This document shows, one piece after another, positions 1-5,171 of a stretch of DNA of 8,017 bases. Numbering within the stretch: the stretch's first letter is position 1; every line of letters starts with the position of its first letter. The notes beneath the pieces are model-generated. The model did no database searches. It was not told the DNA's origin and worked only from the letters and a program-made list of their open reading frames with translations. The DNA is from G039029935 sp039029935 (GTDB taxonomy: Bacteria > Chloroflexota > Anaerolineae > Caldilineales > Caldilineaceae), in contig JBCCFC010000626.1 in assembly GCA_039029935.1 (NCBI GenBank), forward strand, positions 1-8,017, read 5' to 3'. A program made the position numbers and the translations under genes.

Positions 1-14
1 ATCTGCGGGCTGAC

Positions 15-33
15 AACAGATAGCCAATCTGTT
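15..33 (-). terminator. Small hairpin just after the VOC pseudogene
   Basis: A 7-bp perfect inverted repeat (AACAGAT, 5-nt loop, ATCTGTT) lies 7 nt past the stop codon of the minus-strand VOC gene. Read on the minus strand it is followed by GTCAGCC, not by a T-run, so it is a weak candidate for an intrinsic terminator. It may only stabilise the 3' end of the operon transcript. Positions 1-40 contain nothing else that I can support. Confidence 0.25.
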
Positions 34-40
34 TTACTGT

Positions 41-405
41 CTATCCTGGTGAGTGAAGACCCACTTTGTTGCCCTCAGTATCGGTGAAGATGGCGATGAA
101 CCCATTTTCACCAATGTTTGTTTTTTGCATCAACACTGCGCCACCAGCCCCTTCAATTGCGATCCACCACAACTTGGAGATCATCGCCCCCATTGAGATA
201 GACGACCGAACCTTCTTGGCTGGGCACACAGCCTTCGCCACCACTCAACATACCACCAATTCCGTCATCATGTGGAAAGAAAGCACCCTGATACCCAGGC
301 ATCGTTTCTACTGCGGTCATATTGACATCCAAAATGGTGTTATAAAATGCAACCGCTCGCTCCATTATCACTGACATTAATTTCAAACCAGCTAATTGCG
401 CTCAT
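41..405 (-). pseudogene. VOC (glyoxalase/bleomycin-resistance fold) family gene with two +1 frameshifts
   Basis: Read across three frames, this gives one 120-residue VOC-fold protein: MSAISWFEINVSD / MERAVAFY...VVVDR / IEGAGGAV...GLHSPG. The start is the ATG at 403-405 (minus), preceded by AAGGAG at 415-420 with 9 nt spacing. One extra base in the TT at 365-366 and one in the TT at 157-158 each shift the frame by +1. Removing both restores a full-length single-domain protein of normal family size. As it stands, translation from the start stops after 21 residues. VOC proteins of this size usually dimerise and may bind a metal or small ligand; the substrate cannot be told. The gene is third in the ArsR-SRPBCC-VOC operon, 29 nt after its neighbour. 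It is either a recent pseudogene or two sequencing/assembly errors; the intact SD and well-preserved protein sequence fit either. Confidence 0.85.
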
Positions 406-434
406 CGTTTTACACTCCTTGTGATGTTAATTTA

Positions 435-884
435 TTATTCAATAAAGGCTTCTAACTGTTCAAACGTGCCATTCCAACCCCATTCATGGCTATCACGTTC
501 CTCTTCATGAGGGAAGCGTTCATGGAGAAGTACCAATTCGGTTTTGTTGTCTTCAAGTGCGTTAAACTCAACCGTGACCAACATTTCGGCAATTTCCGGC
601 TCGTGTCCCCACTGCCATGTAAAGACCAATTTTTTTGACGGCTCTACGGTTTGATAGACACCGCCAACCGTATGATCGTTCTCTCCAGCGTGCATCACAA
701 TCTGATAGCGACCACCCTCATGTAGCTCTAGGATAGGCACACTGGATGCATGTTGGGCTGTGGGATGGAACCACTGCGCCAATAACTGTGGGTCAGTCCA
801 TGCTTGAAAGAGAGCGGCTGGTGATGTGTTAAACACACGTCGCATTTGCACCGATGTTGGTGTCTTTACAGTTGATTCACTCAT
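435..884 (-). CDS. SRPBCC / AHSA1-domain protein (activator of Hsp90 ATPase homologue 1-like)
   Basis: A 149-residue protein covering one complete START-like SRPBCC fold. Seen in the sequence: the N-terminal strand RRVFNTSPAALFQAWTDP (residues 15-32) followed by LAQWFHP, the GGRYQIVMH strand (58-65), GVYQTVEPSKKLVFTW (75-90), a long strand region MLVTVEFNAL...TELVLLHERFP (101-125), and the C-terminal helix GWNGTFEQLEAFIE (136-149). This is the AHSA1 layout, with a hydrophobic pocket capped by the final helix. The family binds lipids or other small hydrophobic molecules, and the ligand here is unknown. Its start overlaps the ArsR stop by 8 nt (ATGAGTGA), and a GAGGA Shine-Dalgarno sits inside the last codons of arsR, so the two are translationally coupled. 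ArsR-SRPBCC pairs are a common bacterial arrangement in which the regulator controls its partner. Confidence 0.93.
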   Translation of the reverse strand: MSESTVKTPTSVQMRRVFNTSPAALFQAWTDPQLLAQWFHPTAQHASSVPILELHEGGRYQIVMHAGENDHTVGGVYQTVEPSKKLVFTWQWGHEPEIAEMLVTVEFNALEDNKTELVLLHERFPHEEERDSHEWGWNGTFEQLEAFIE

Positions 885-1290
885 ATTGATTGTCCTCTAC
901 TTGTGTTTGTTGATACCCTGTTGATTGAGTCTTATTCTGCTCCGCCAAGAGCGCATCCAATGCATCAAAGCGTGCGTGCCAAAAATGTTCATACTGGTCC
1001 AGCCATGCCGACGCCTCCTGTAACGGATTGGTGATGAGATGACACTCACGGACACGCCCCTGCTTCTCCTGACGAAGCAGCCCAGCCCGTTCTAAGACAC
1101 GCAAATGTTTTGAGATTGCAGGTGGCGAAATCGTAAAGTGTTCGGCCAAGACAGCTACCGTTGTTGACCCTTGGCTTAGAATGTTGATAATTTCGCGCCG
1201 GATGGGACTTGTCAGCGCAAAGAAAACGGTGTCTATATTTGTTTGGTCAGTATTTATTTGGCTTGTTTGTGCATTGGAATCATTAACCAT
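877..1290 (-). CDS. ArsR-family winged-helix repressor, non-metal (SdpR-like) type
   Basis: A cytoplasmic DNA-binding regulator of 137 residues from the ATG at 1288-1290. The winged-helix domain is clear: FFALTSPIRREIINILSQG (23-41), VAVLAEHFTISPPAISKHLRVLERAGLL (45-72, helix-turn-helix) and the wing RQEKQGRVRECHLI (73-86), then a C-terminal dimerisation helix ASAWLDQYEHFWHARFDALDALLAE. The ELCVCDL metal-binding motif of ArsR/SmtB sensors is absent and there is only one cysteine, so metal sensing is unlikely. A longer start at 1302 exists in frame (four extra residues, MLNL), but that ATG lies inside the promoter -10 box, so I chose 1290. The predicted transcript begins on this ATG, meaning a leaderless mRNA. 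It is first in an operon with SRPBCC and VOC genes, and probably autorepressed through the palindrome at 1303-1317. Confidence 0.93.
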   Translation of the reverse strand: MVNDSNAQTSQINTDQTNIDTVFFALTSPIRREIINILSQGSTTVAVLAEHFTISPPAISKHLRVLERAGLLRQEKQGRVRECHLITNPLQEASAWLDQYEHFWHARFDALDALLAEQNKTQSTGYQQTQVEDNQYE

Positions 1291-1297
1291 GAGGTTA

Positions 1298-1326
1298 AGC
1301 ATAACTGAACATCAGTTCTTTGTCAA
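1298..1326 (-). promoter_or_regulatory. Sigma70-type promoter of the arsR operon, leaderless
   Basis: On the minus strand a perfect -35 TTGACA (1321-1326) is followed by exactly 17 bp and then a -10 TATGCT (1298-1303). Seven nt after the -10 comes the A of the ATG at 1290, which is the usual distance to a transcription start. The mRNA is therefore predicted to start on the start codon, and no Shine-Dalgarno precedes that ATG. Confidence 0.75.
1303..1317. promoter_or_regulatory. Probable ArsR operator
   Basis: The inverted repeat AACTGA-ACA-TCAGTT (plus strand) has 6-bp perfect arms and a 3-nt centre. It lies inside the -35/-10 spacer and overlaps the first base of the -10. A dimeric ArsR protein binding here would block RNA polymerase. 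Position and symmetry are seen in the sequence; the identity of the binding protein is inferred. Confidence 0.65.
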
Positions 1327-1392
1327 GAGGTAATTTTATAAAATAAGATTTTTACAACTTCTCCATATTTCGCTTACATCCAGCGATTATAC

Positions 1393-1408
1393 TCGATATA
1401 CATATCGA
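1393..1408. promoter_or_regulatory. 16-bp palindrome upstream of the secreted-protein gene
   Basis: TCGATAT-AC-ATATCGA is a perfect inverted repeat (7-bp arms, 2-nt centre). It occupies the -35 region of the promoter whose -10 is at 1427-1432. It is unlike the ArsR operator in sequence and points to a different dimeric regulator, either a repressor or an activator. Which protein binds is unknown. Confidence 0.45.
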
Positions 1409-1423
1409 TCAAGAGAAACAGAT

Positions 1424-1432
1424 TGATATAAT
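1424..1432 (+). promoter_or_regulatory. Extended -10 promoter of the secreted-protein gene
   Basis: TGATATAAT is a perfect TATAAT hexamer (1427-1432) with the TGn extension. No good -35 hexamer is found at 16-18 bp spacing, and the palindrome lies there instead. The predicted transcription start is near 1439-1440, giving a leader of about 20 nt that contains AAGGAG at 1450-1455. Confidence 0.6.
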
Positions 1433-1458
1433 AGGTATTAATTAGAAAAAAGGAGTTT

Positions 1459-2337
1459 ATGATGAAGAAATTGAGCACATTATTAATTTTAGCACTCATG
1501 GTCGCCAGTGCAGGTATTTTCGCCGTGACATCGGTTGCCTCTGCGCAGAGTGTTCCCAATGAGGTAGACGCCGCTGATGGGCGTGGGCATGGCAGTCGCT
1601 GGTTGAGCCGTGATGAGAAGAAAGCAATTAAAGCGGGTGCGCTCAATATGACCGTTGAGGAATTGCAGGCGGCCAAAGATGCTGGGCAGAGCATGGAAGA
1701 GATTATCACGGCACAGGGGTTGACGACCGAAGAATATGAAGCAGCATTACAGGCAGGGTTGATTGCCGCCGCCAACCAAGCGGTTACGGACGGTGAACTG
1801 ACGCAGGAACAAGCGGACACTATCATCGCCAACATCGAAAGCGGCAACTTTGGTTTTGGCAATCATCATGGCAACAGTGGCTCACGCTGGCTTTCCCGCG
1901 ATGAAAAACGTGCAATTATTGCTGGCGCATTGGGCATGACCGTTGAGGAGTTGGAAGCGGCCAAGGATTCTGGGCAAAGCATGAGTGAGATTATCGAAGC
2001 CCAGGGCATGACCACCGAGCAGTATGAAGCGGCTCTGCAAACGGCGTTGATTGAAGCGGCCAACCAAGCGGTTACGGATGGTGAATTGACACAGGAAGAA
2101 GCGGATACCATCATTGCCAACTTGGAAAATGGCATGTTTGGCTTTGGCTGTAATGGGCATGGCTGGCACAGTGGTTCAGATAGCAACTCAGATAACAGCA
2201 GCGATGACACAACACCTGCGGATGACGCGACACCTGCGGATGACACCGCCAATGACGATGGCACAGGTACAGCCTCTCGTGTGGACCAGCAACTGCCTGT
2301 GCGTATCTTTATCCCGCTGGTGAGCCAGAACGCTTAA
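1459..2337 (+). CDS. Secreted two-repeat helical protein with acidic linker and 'IPLV' C-terminus, function unknown
   Basis: Numbering is from the first of two adjacent ATGs; the second (1462) sits 6 nt after AAGGAG and may be the true start. Residues 3-29 form a signal peptide (KK, hydrophobic core LLILALMVASAGIFAV, then ASA|Q), so the protein is exported. Residues 45-140 and 141-236 are two copies of a 96-residue repeat beginning GSRWLSRDEK. Each is rich in predicted helix: MTVEELEAAK, GQSM.EII.AQG.TTE.YEAAL, and ANQAVTDGELTQE.ADTIIAN, then a Gly/His/Asn-rich spacer. The VTDGELTQEQAD segment resembles the DUF2680/YckD-type motif of small secreted proteins. Residues 237-275 are an acidic, disordered linker with TPADDATPADD micro-repeats, and the chain ends VRIFIPLVSQNA. 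No catalytic motif is visible. It has its own promoter and terminator, so it is probably monocistronic. A structural or ligand-binding cell-surface role is possible but unproven. Confidence 0.9.
   Translation: MMKKLSTLLILALMVASAGIFAVTSVASAQSVPNEVDAADGRGHGSRWLSRDEKKAIKAGALNMTVEELQAAKDAGQSMEEIITAQGLTTEEYEAALQAGLIAAANQAVTDGELTQEQADTIIANIESGNFGFGNHHGNSGSRWLSRDEKRAIIAGALGMTVEELEAAKDSGQSMSEIIEAQGMTTEQYEAALQTALIEAANQAVTDGELTQEEADTIIANLENGMFGFGCNGHGWHSGSDSNSDNSSDDTTPADDATPADDTANDDGTGTASRVDQQLPVRIFIPLVSQNA
1591..2166 (+). repeat. In-frame tandem duplication (2 x 288 bp) in the secreted-protein gene
   Basis: Copies begin at 1591 and 1879, exactly 288 bp (96 codons) apart. Protein identity between copies is high from GSRWLSRDEK to TIIAN. 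At DNA level, 20-nt identical blocks survive (for example starting at 1771 and 2059), while many differences elsewhere are at third codon positions. This indicates a duplication kept under protein-level selection. The Gly/His spacer ends of the two copies have diverged (NHHGNS versus CNGHGWHS). Confidence 0.85.
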
Positions 2338-2358
2338 ACTTGAGCCAGTTTGTTGATC

Positions 2359-2413
2359 AATGCGCCAAGGTTGCAGTGGAATAGCGTGAAAATCACTGTG
2401 ACCTTGGCGTATT
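2359..2413 (+). terminator. Strong intrinsic terminator of the secreted-protein gene
   Basis: The 16-bp stem pairs 2363-2378 (CGCCAAGGTTGCAGTG) with 2394-2409 (CACTGTGACCTTGGCG), with only two G-U wobbles in RNA. A further A-T pairing extends outward to 2359/2413, the loop is 15 nt, and TATTTTTATG follows. It starts 21 nt after the stop at 2337. The T-run overlaps the stop codon of the convergent xisI gene (2415-2417). On the minus strand the hairpin lacks a T-tract, so it acts mainly in the plus direction. Confidence 0.85.
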
Positions 2414-2414
2414 T

Positions 2415-2762
2415 TTATGCAACAGCAAAGTCAGTATATTGGCGCATTCTAGGCGTGTGAAACCCAATCACGATCTCATCGTGTTTGATGCCATGAGCGA
2501 GAAGTTCATCGACAAATCGATACATTGTGTTATCGGATTCAACCCAAATTTGACCGTTGACAATCCGCATGAGTACAGCCGTTAGATTGGTACGCCGCTC
2601 CCCTGTCCAGCCAACATTAATAACGGAATATGTATCTGTATTTTCATCACAAACAGCGACAACATCTACGCCGTCGGATTGCTGCACAAATGGACGAGTA
2701 TACTCATGTAAAATAGATTTGATAACTTTTCGATACTCCCCTATTCGTTCTGTTCTATCCAT
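2415..2762 (-). CDS. xisI: XisI family protein
   Basis: The 115-residue protein has the usual XisI length and motif order: an N-terminal helix MDRTERIGEYRKVIKSILHEY (1-21), DTYSVINVGWTGERR (43-57), a central NGQIWVESDNTMYRFVDELLAHGI (69-92), and the C-terminal signature DEIVIGFHTPRMRQYTDFAVA (95-115). XisI was named with XisH for controlling excision of the fdxN element in the cyanobacterium Anabaena. Most genomic copies are not near any such element and their role is unsettled. The start overlaps the end of xisH by 22 nt and has an excellent AGGAGG Shine-Dalgarno inside xisH, so the two are translationally coupled and presumably form a functional pair. It ends against the convergent terminator of the secreted-protein gene. 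Confidence 0.93.
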   Translation of the reverse strand: MDRTERIGEYRKVIKSILHEYTRPFVQQSDGVDVVAVCDENTDTYSVINVGWTGERRTNLTAVLMRIVNGQIWVESDNTMYRFVDELLAHGIKHDEIVIGFHTPRMRQYTDFAVA

Positions 2763-3166
2763 TGGACAATAACCTCCTCTTTTGTATCTACAATAAGCAG
2801 ATGGATGCCTATACGCTTAATTAAAAGTTGGACAGTTGCGCTGCTAAATTCACGTTCATAGACATCATTCCCAAGGGCCATATACAGTTTATTTGTCTCT
2901 CCCATTTCACCCATTAGTATTCGATAGCCTTGATATTGACCACAGGCTTCAAGAAATTCATGAATAAAAGATGTTTGAAGGAAACTCTTGACCTCAATAA
3001 CAATACTGATGTTTTGGCGAGTAACAGCAATGAACTTATCGGCTTTCATATCTGCTTCTAAAGTTTTATCCTCAAAGCGGATATGATAAGGATCTGCTGT
3101 GATTGTCCAGTCATCATTGGTTAACGCATTTTTGATATGTTTATGAATACGGTCTCGTCTTGGCAT
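2741..3166 (-). CDS. xisH: XisH family protein (PD-(D/E)XK nuclease-like fold)
   Basis: A 141-residue protein from the ATG at 3164-3166 (MPRRDRIHKHIKNAL). An in-frame TTG four codons upstream is less likely, because family members usually start with MPA/MPR followed by the first helix. Seen motifs: DDWTITADPYHIRF (18-31), LEADM (36-40), IVIEVKSFL (55-63), EACGQYQGYRILM (73-85), and the C-terminus LLIVDTKEEVIVQWI (123-137). The spaced D39...E58-x-K60 fits the PD-(D/E)XK nuclease active site proposed for XisH, so a metal-dependent nuclease is plausible but unproven. No clear SD precedes it. Sampled 60-nt lines of this gene have 33-38% GC against about 52% in a sampled line of the neighbouring FAD gene, which suggests acquisition by transfer as a module with xisI. 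Confidence 0.92.
   Translation of the reverse strand: MPRRDRIHKHIKNALTNDDWTITADPYHIRFEDKTLEADMKADKFIAVTRQNISIVIEVKSFLQTSFIHEFLEACGQYQGYRILMGEMGETNKLYMALGNDVYEREFSSATVQLLIKRIGIHLLIVDTKEEVIVQWIEQNE
2772..2778 (-). promoter_or_regulatory. Strong internal Shine-Dalgarno of xisI
   Basis: The minus strand reads AGAGGAGGTT, then nine-odd nt, then the xisI ATG at 2762. It lies within the xisH codons for the conserved EEV of EEVIVQW, so one stretch serves both as protein code and ribosome site. This fixes the xisI start and implies coupled translation. Confidence 0.75.
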
Positions 3167-3215
3167 AAATTGAACCAATCTACTGATTTATATTTAAGGT
3201 GAAATGTATACACCC

Positions 3216-3245
3216 ATAATAGCACATATGAATCAAATTTAGCAA
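3216..3245 (-). promoter_or_regulatory. Candidate promoter for xisHI
   Basis: On the minus strand TTGCTA (3240-3245) and TATTAT (3216-3221) are separated by 18 bp, matching the consensus at 4/6 and 5/6. The leader would be about 40 nt and AT-rich with no evident SD. This is the best candidate in the 191-bp divergent intergenic region, but it rests on hexamers alone. Confidence 0.35.
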
Positions 3246-3256
3246 GGTTTTAAGAG

Positions 3257-3285
3257 TTGCCAGAATACCACCAAAGCAGTAAACT
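3257..3285 (+). promoter_or_regulatory. Candidate promoter for the FAD monooxygenase operon
   Basis: TTGCCA (3257-3262, 5/6) and TAAACT (3280-3285, 4/6) are separated by 17 bp. The predicted start near 3292 gives a leader of about 65 nt ending in GGCGGTGGAAG before the ATG at 3358. The -35 lies only 11 bp from the -35 of the opposing xisHI candidate. Confidence 0.35.
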
Positions 3286-3357
3286 AAACGTAGCGATTCT
3301 CTAAAAAGCGAACGCAACAGCAGTGCTACAAACAACTCTAACCAAAGGCGGTGGAAG

Positions 3358-4620
3358 ATGGCAACAAAATCAACAACAGATCATACAATCACCCATCATC
3401 ACAATCCCACAGTCTGCATTGTGGGTGGTGGGCCAGCGGGTATGGTCCTTGGCTACATGTTTGCTCGACAGGGCATCTCAGTCACTGTATTGGAAGCGCA
3501 GAAGGACTTTGACCGTGACTTTCGTGGCGATACCATCCATGCCTCGATCATGGACAACATGGAAGAATTAGAGTTGGCCGATAGATTGTTCCAGCTACCG
3601 CACCATAAAATGACCCAGATGTTTGTTGGCTCGACACAAGGCCAAAGAATTCCCCTTGTCGATTTTTCTCGGCTCAAGACCAACCACCCCTATGTCACCG
3701 TCATGGCACAAACCACGTTTCTTGATTTTTTTGCCAAAGAGTCCGCACAATATGCCCACTATGAATTGTTGATGGGGGCCAATGCTCAAGAGTTGATTCA
3801 AGAGGATGGTGTCATCAAAGGGGTGCGTTATCGAACAATCACAGGTGATAGAACATGGGGCGAGATACGTGCAACGCTGACAATTGCCGCTGATGGACGT
3901 GCCTCTCGTATCCGCAAAGCGGCAGGGCTAGAGCCAATACCACTCATGGACCCACTGGATGTACTCTGGTTTCGTGTCCCCAAAATTGACAATGATCCCT
4001 ACAAGGGCGGTGCAGGGCTTGCGACTGGACAACGCCTGCCCATCGTCGTCATTGAACGCGAGGACCACTGGCAACTCGCCCTTGTTATTCCGCATGGCAC
4101 ATATAGGTCCCTCCGAGAAGCGGGCATTGAGGCATTCCAACAAACATTATCGGAAGATATTCCTGCCTTTACCGAACGTATCTATGACCATCTCGACGAA
4201 TGGCGCAAGATTGCCTACCTTCAAGTGCAAGGGAGCCGTCTCAAGCAATGGTATCAGGATGGCCTGCTGTTTATTGGCGACGCCGCCCATGTGATGACAC
4301 CGTTGGGCGGCGTGGGCATCAACTATGCGATTCAAGATGCCATTGTTGCCGCCAATGTGTTGAGCCACCCCCTACTGCAAGGCTCACTGACCACAGCGCA
4401 TTTGGCCGAGGTACAAAAACAGCGTGAATGGCCCACCAAGGTGATCCAATTTGTGCAGGCACAGGGGCAACGGCGATTGATTCAACCGAGTTTGCGTTGG
4501 GACCAACCCTTTGAGTTGCCAGCGTTTGCGCAACTCATGCCCAGGATTCCGATTGTGCGTGATTTACCCGGGCGTTTAATAGGGTTGGGTGTAAGGAAAG
4601 TCAAGGTGGAAGTATCATGA
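3358..4620 (+). CDS. FAD-dependent oxidoreductase, group A flavoprotein monooxygenase-like
   Basis: A 420-residue soluble flavoprotein with all three hallmarks of the PHBH-type (group A) fold. These are the Rossmann dinucleotide motif VCIVGGGPAG (19-28) closed by E46 in SVTVLEA, the DG motif AADGRASRIRKAAG (177-190) and the GD motif GLLFIGDAAHVMTPLGGVGINYAIQDA (302-328). FRGDTIHASIMDNMEEL (55-71) is the conserved segment after the second strand. Family members use NAD(P)H and O2 to hydroxylate or epoxidise aromatic or polyketide-like substrates; the substrate here cannot be read off. The C-terminal thioredoxin-like domain of phenol hydroxylases is absent, consistent with the length. The N-terminus carries a short unconserved tail with HHH. 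It overlaps the next gene by 4 nt (ATGA), so the two are probably coupled. The start has a weak GGTGGA ribosome site, and the ATG lies 15 codons before the fold begins. Confidence 0.92.
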   Translation: MATKSTTDHTITHHHNPTVCIVGGGPAGMVLGYMFARQGISVTVLEAQKDFDRDFRGDTIHASIMDNMEELELADRLFQLPHHKMTQMFVGSTQGQRIPLVDFSRLKTNHPYVTVMAQTTFLDFFAKESAQYAHYELLMGANAQELIQEDGVIKGVRYRTITGDRTWGEIRATLTIAADGRASRIRKAAGLEPIPLMDPLDVLWFRVPKIDNDPYKGGAGLATGQRLPIVVIEREDHWQLALVIPHGTYRSLREAGIEAFQQTLSEDIPAFTERIYDHLDEWRKIAYLQVQGSRLKQWYQDGLLFIGDAAHVMTPLGGVGINYAIQDAIVAANVLSHPLLQGSLTTAHLAEVQKQREWPTKVIQFVQAQGQRRLIQPSLRWDQPFELPAFAQLMPRIPIVRDLPGRLIGLGVRKVKVEVS

Positions 4621-5132
4621 TGAATATATTACCTGTGAATACAAGTTTGGGTAAACTCCGAATCTTTGAGATTTATGAATTTTATAATATGCCCGTTCTC
4701 TTTGCGGCAAAAAATCAAGCCGATCATATCTATTTGGCTGTATGGATTGATGAGACAGAGCAAGAGGATACGTGGCTCTATGTTTCAGTGTCACCGCAAC
4801 GATTTGCCAAGGTTCGGGCTGGACAGGTGGACTTACATGATGCCTTTGCCAAAACCGAAGATGGAATTGCCTTCAAGGTTACGATTCCCAAGGTGCAATC
4901 AAGGGATGCACAAGTCGATTCTCTGCTGATAGGGGTGATGGATACAAGTTGGCCGCCTCTTCCAGGCGATTACCTGGACATCCCCCAATCGTTACCGCGT
5001 GTTTTATGGGATAATGTCGATCAGCGTGAACCCGTATCCACCGATTATCTGACCTATGTTACGCCTGAGCCTTGGTATCTACAGTTAGGGATTCGCAGTT
5101 TATCTATGCCACAACTGTTGCCATCAACATGA
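4617..5132 (+). CDS. DUF6575-like protein, function unknown
   Basis: A 171-residue protein without signal peptide or membrane segment. The core (residues 12-90) reads GKLRIFEIYEFYNMPVLFAAKNQADHIY, LAVWIDETEQEDTWLYVSVSPQRF, VRAGQVDLHDAFAK and GIAFKVTIPK. I recognise this pattern as the DUF6575 family: a 'fEvYeyYd.P.lF..' opening, 'YlalwvDe....dtWLy.pvs..R', and 'G.idLrdAF..pe.g'. No catalytic motif or ligand site is evident, and the C-terminal third (from about 110) is less characteristic. The start overlaps the FAD gene stop (ATGATG; either ATG is possible) with AAGGTGGA 9-12 nt upstream. The pairing with a monooxygenase suggests co-expression, but nothing in the sequence shows a shared pathway. 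The family name is from memory and is moderately sure. Confidence 0.8.
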   Translation: MMNILPVNTSLGKLRIFEIYEFYNMPVLFAAKNQADHIYLAVWIDETEQEDTWLYVSVSPQRFAKVRAGQVDLHDAFAKTEDGIAFKVTIPKVQSRDAQVDSLLIGVMDTSWPPLPGDYLDIPQSLPRVLWDNVDQREPVSTDYLTYVTPEPWYLQLGIRSLSMPQLLPST

Positions 5133-5171
5133 TTTCGTAAATAAAAATACACGTTACATTTTATACATCAA

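Noticed and set aside
66..374. 102-codon plus-strand open frame opposite the VOC gene
   Set aside because: It is the antisense of a recognisable VOC coding sequence, has no SD, and its protein resembles nothing; the minus-strand fragments have clear family motifs.
1780..1826. EF-hand or dockerin-like calcium loop in VTDGELTQEQAD
   Set aside because: Only the second half resembles an EF-hand loop; the D-x-D-x-D start is missing in both repeat copies.
2415..3166. Evidence for a programmed excision element governed by XisHI
   Set aside because: No recombinase, no split gene and no flanking direct repeats were found in the window; the historical name alone does not support it.
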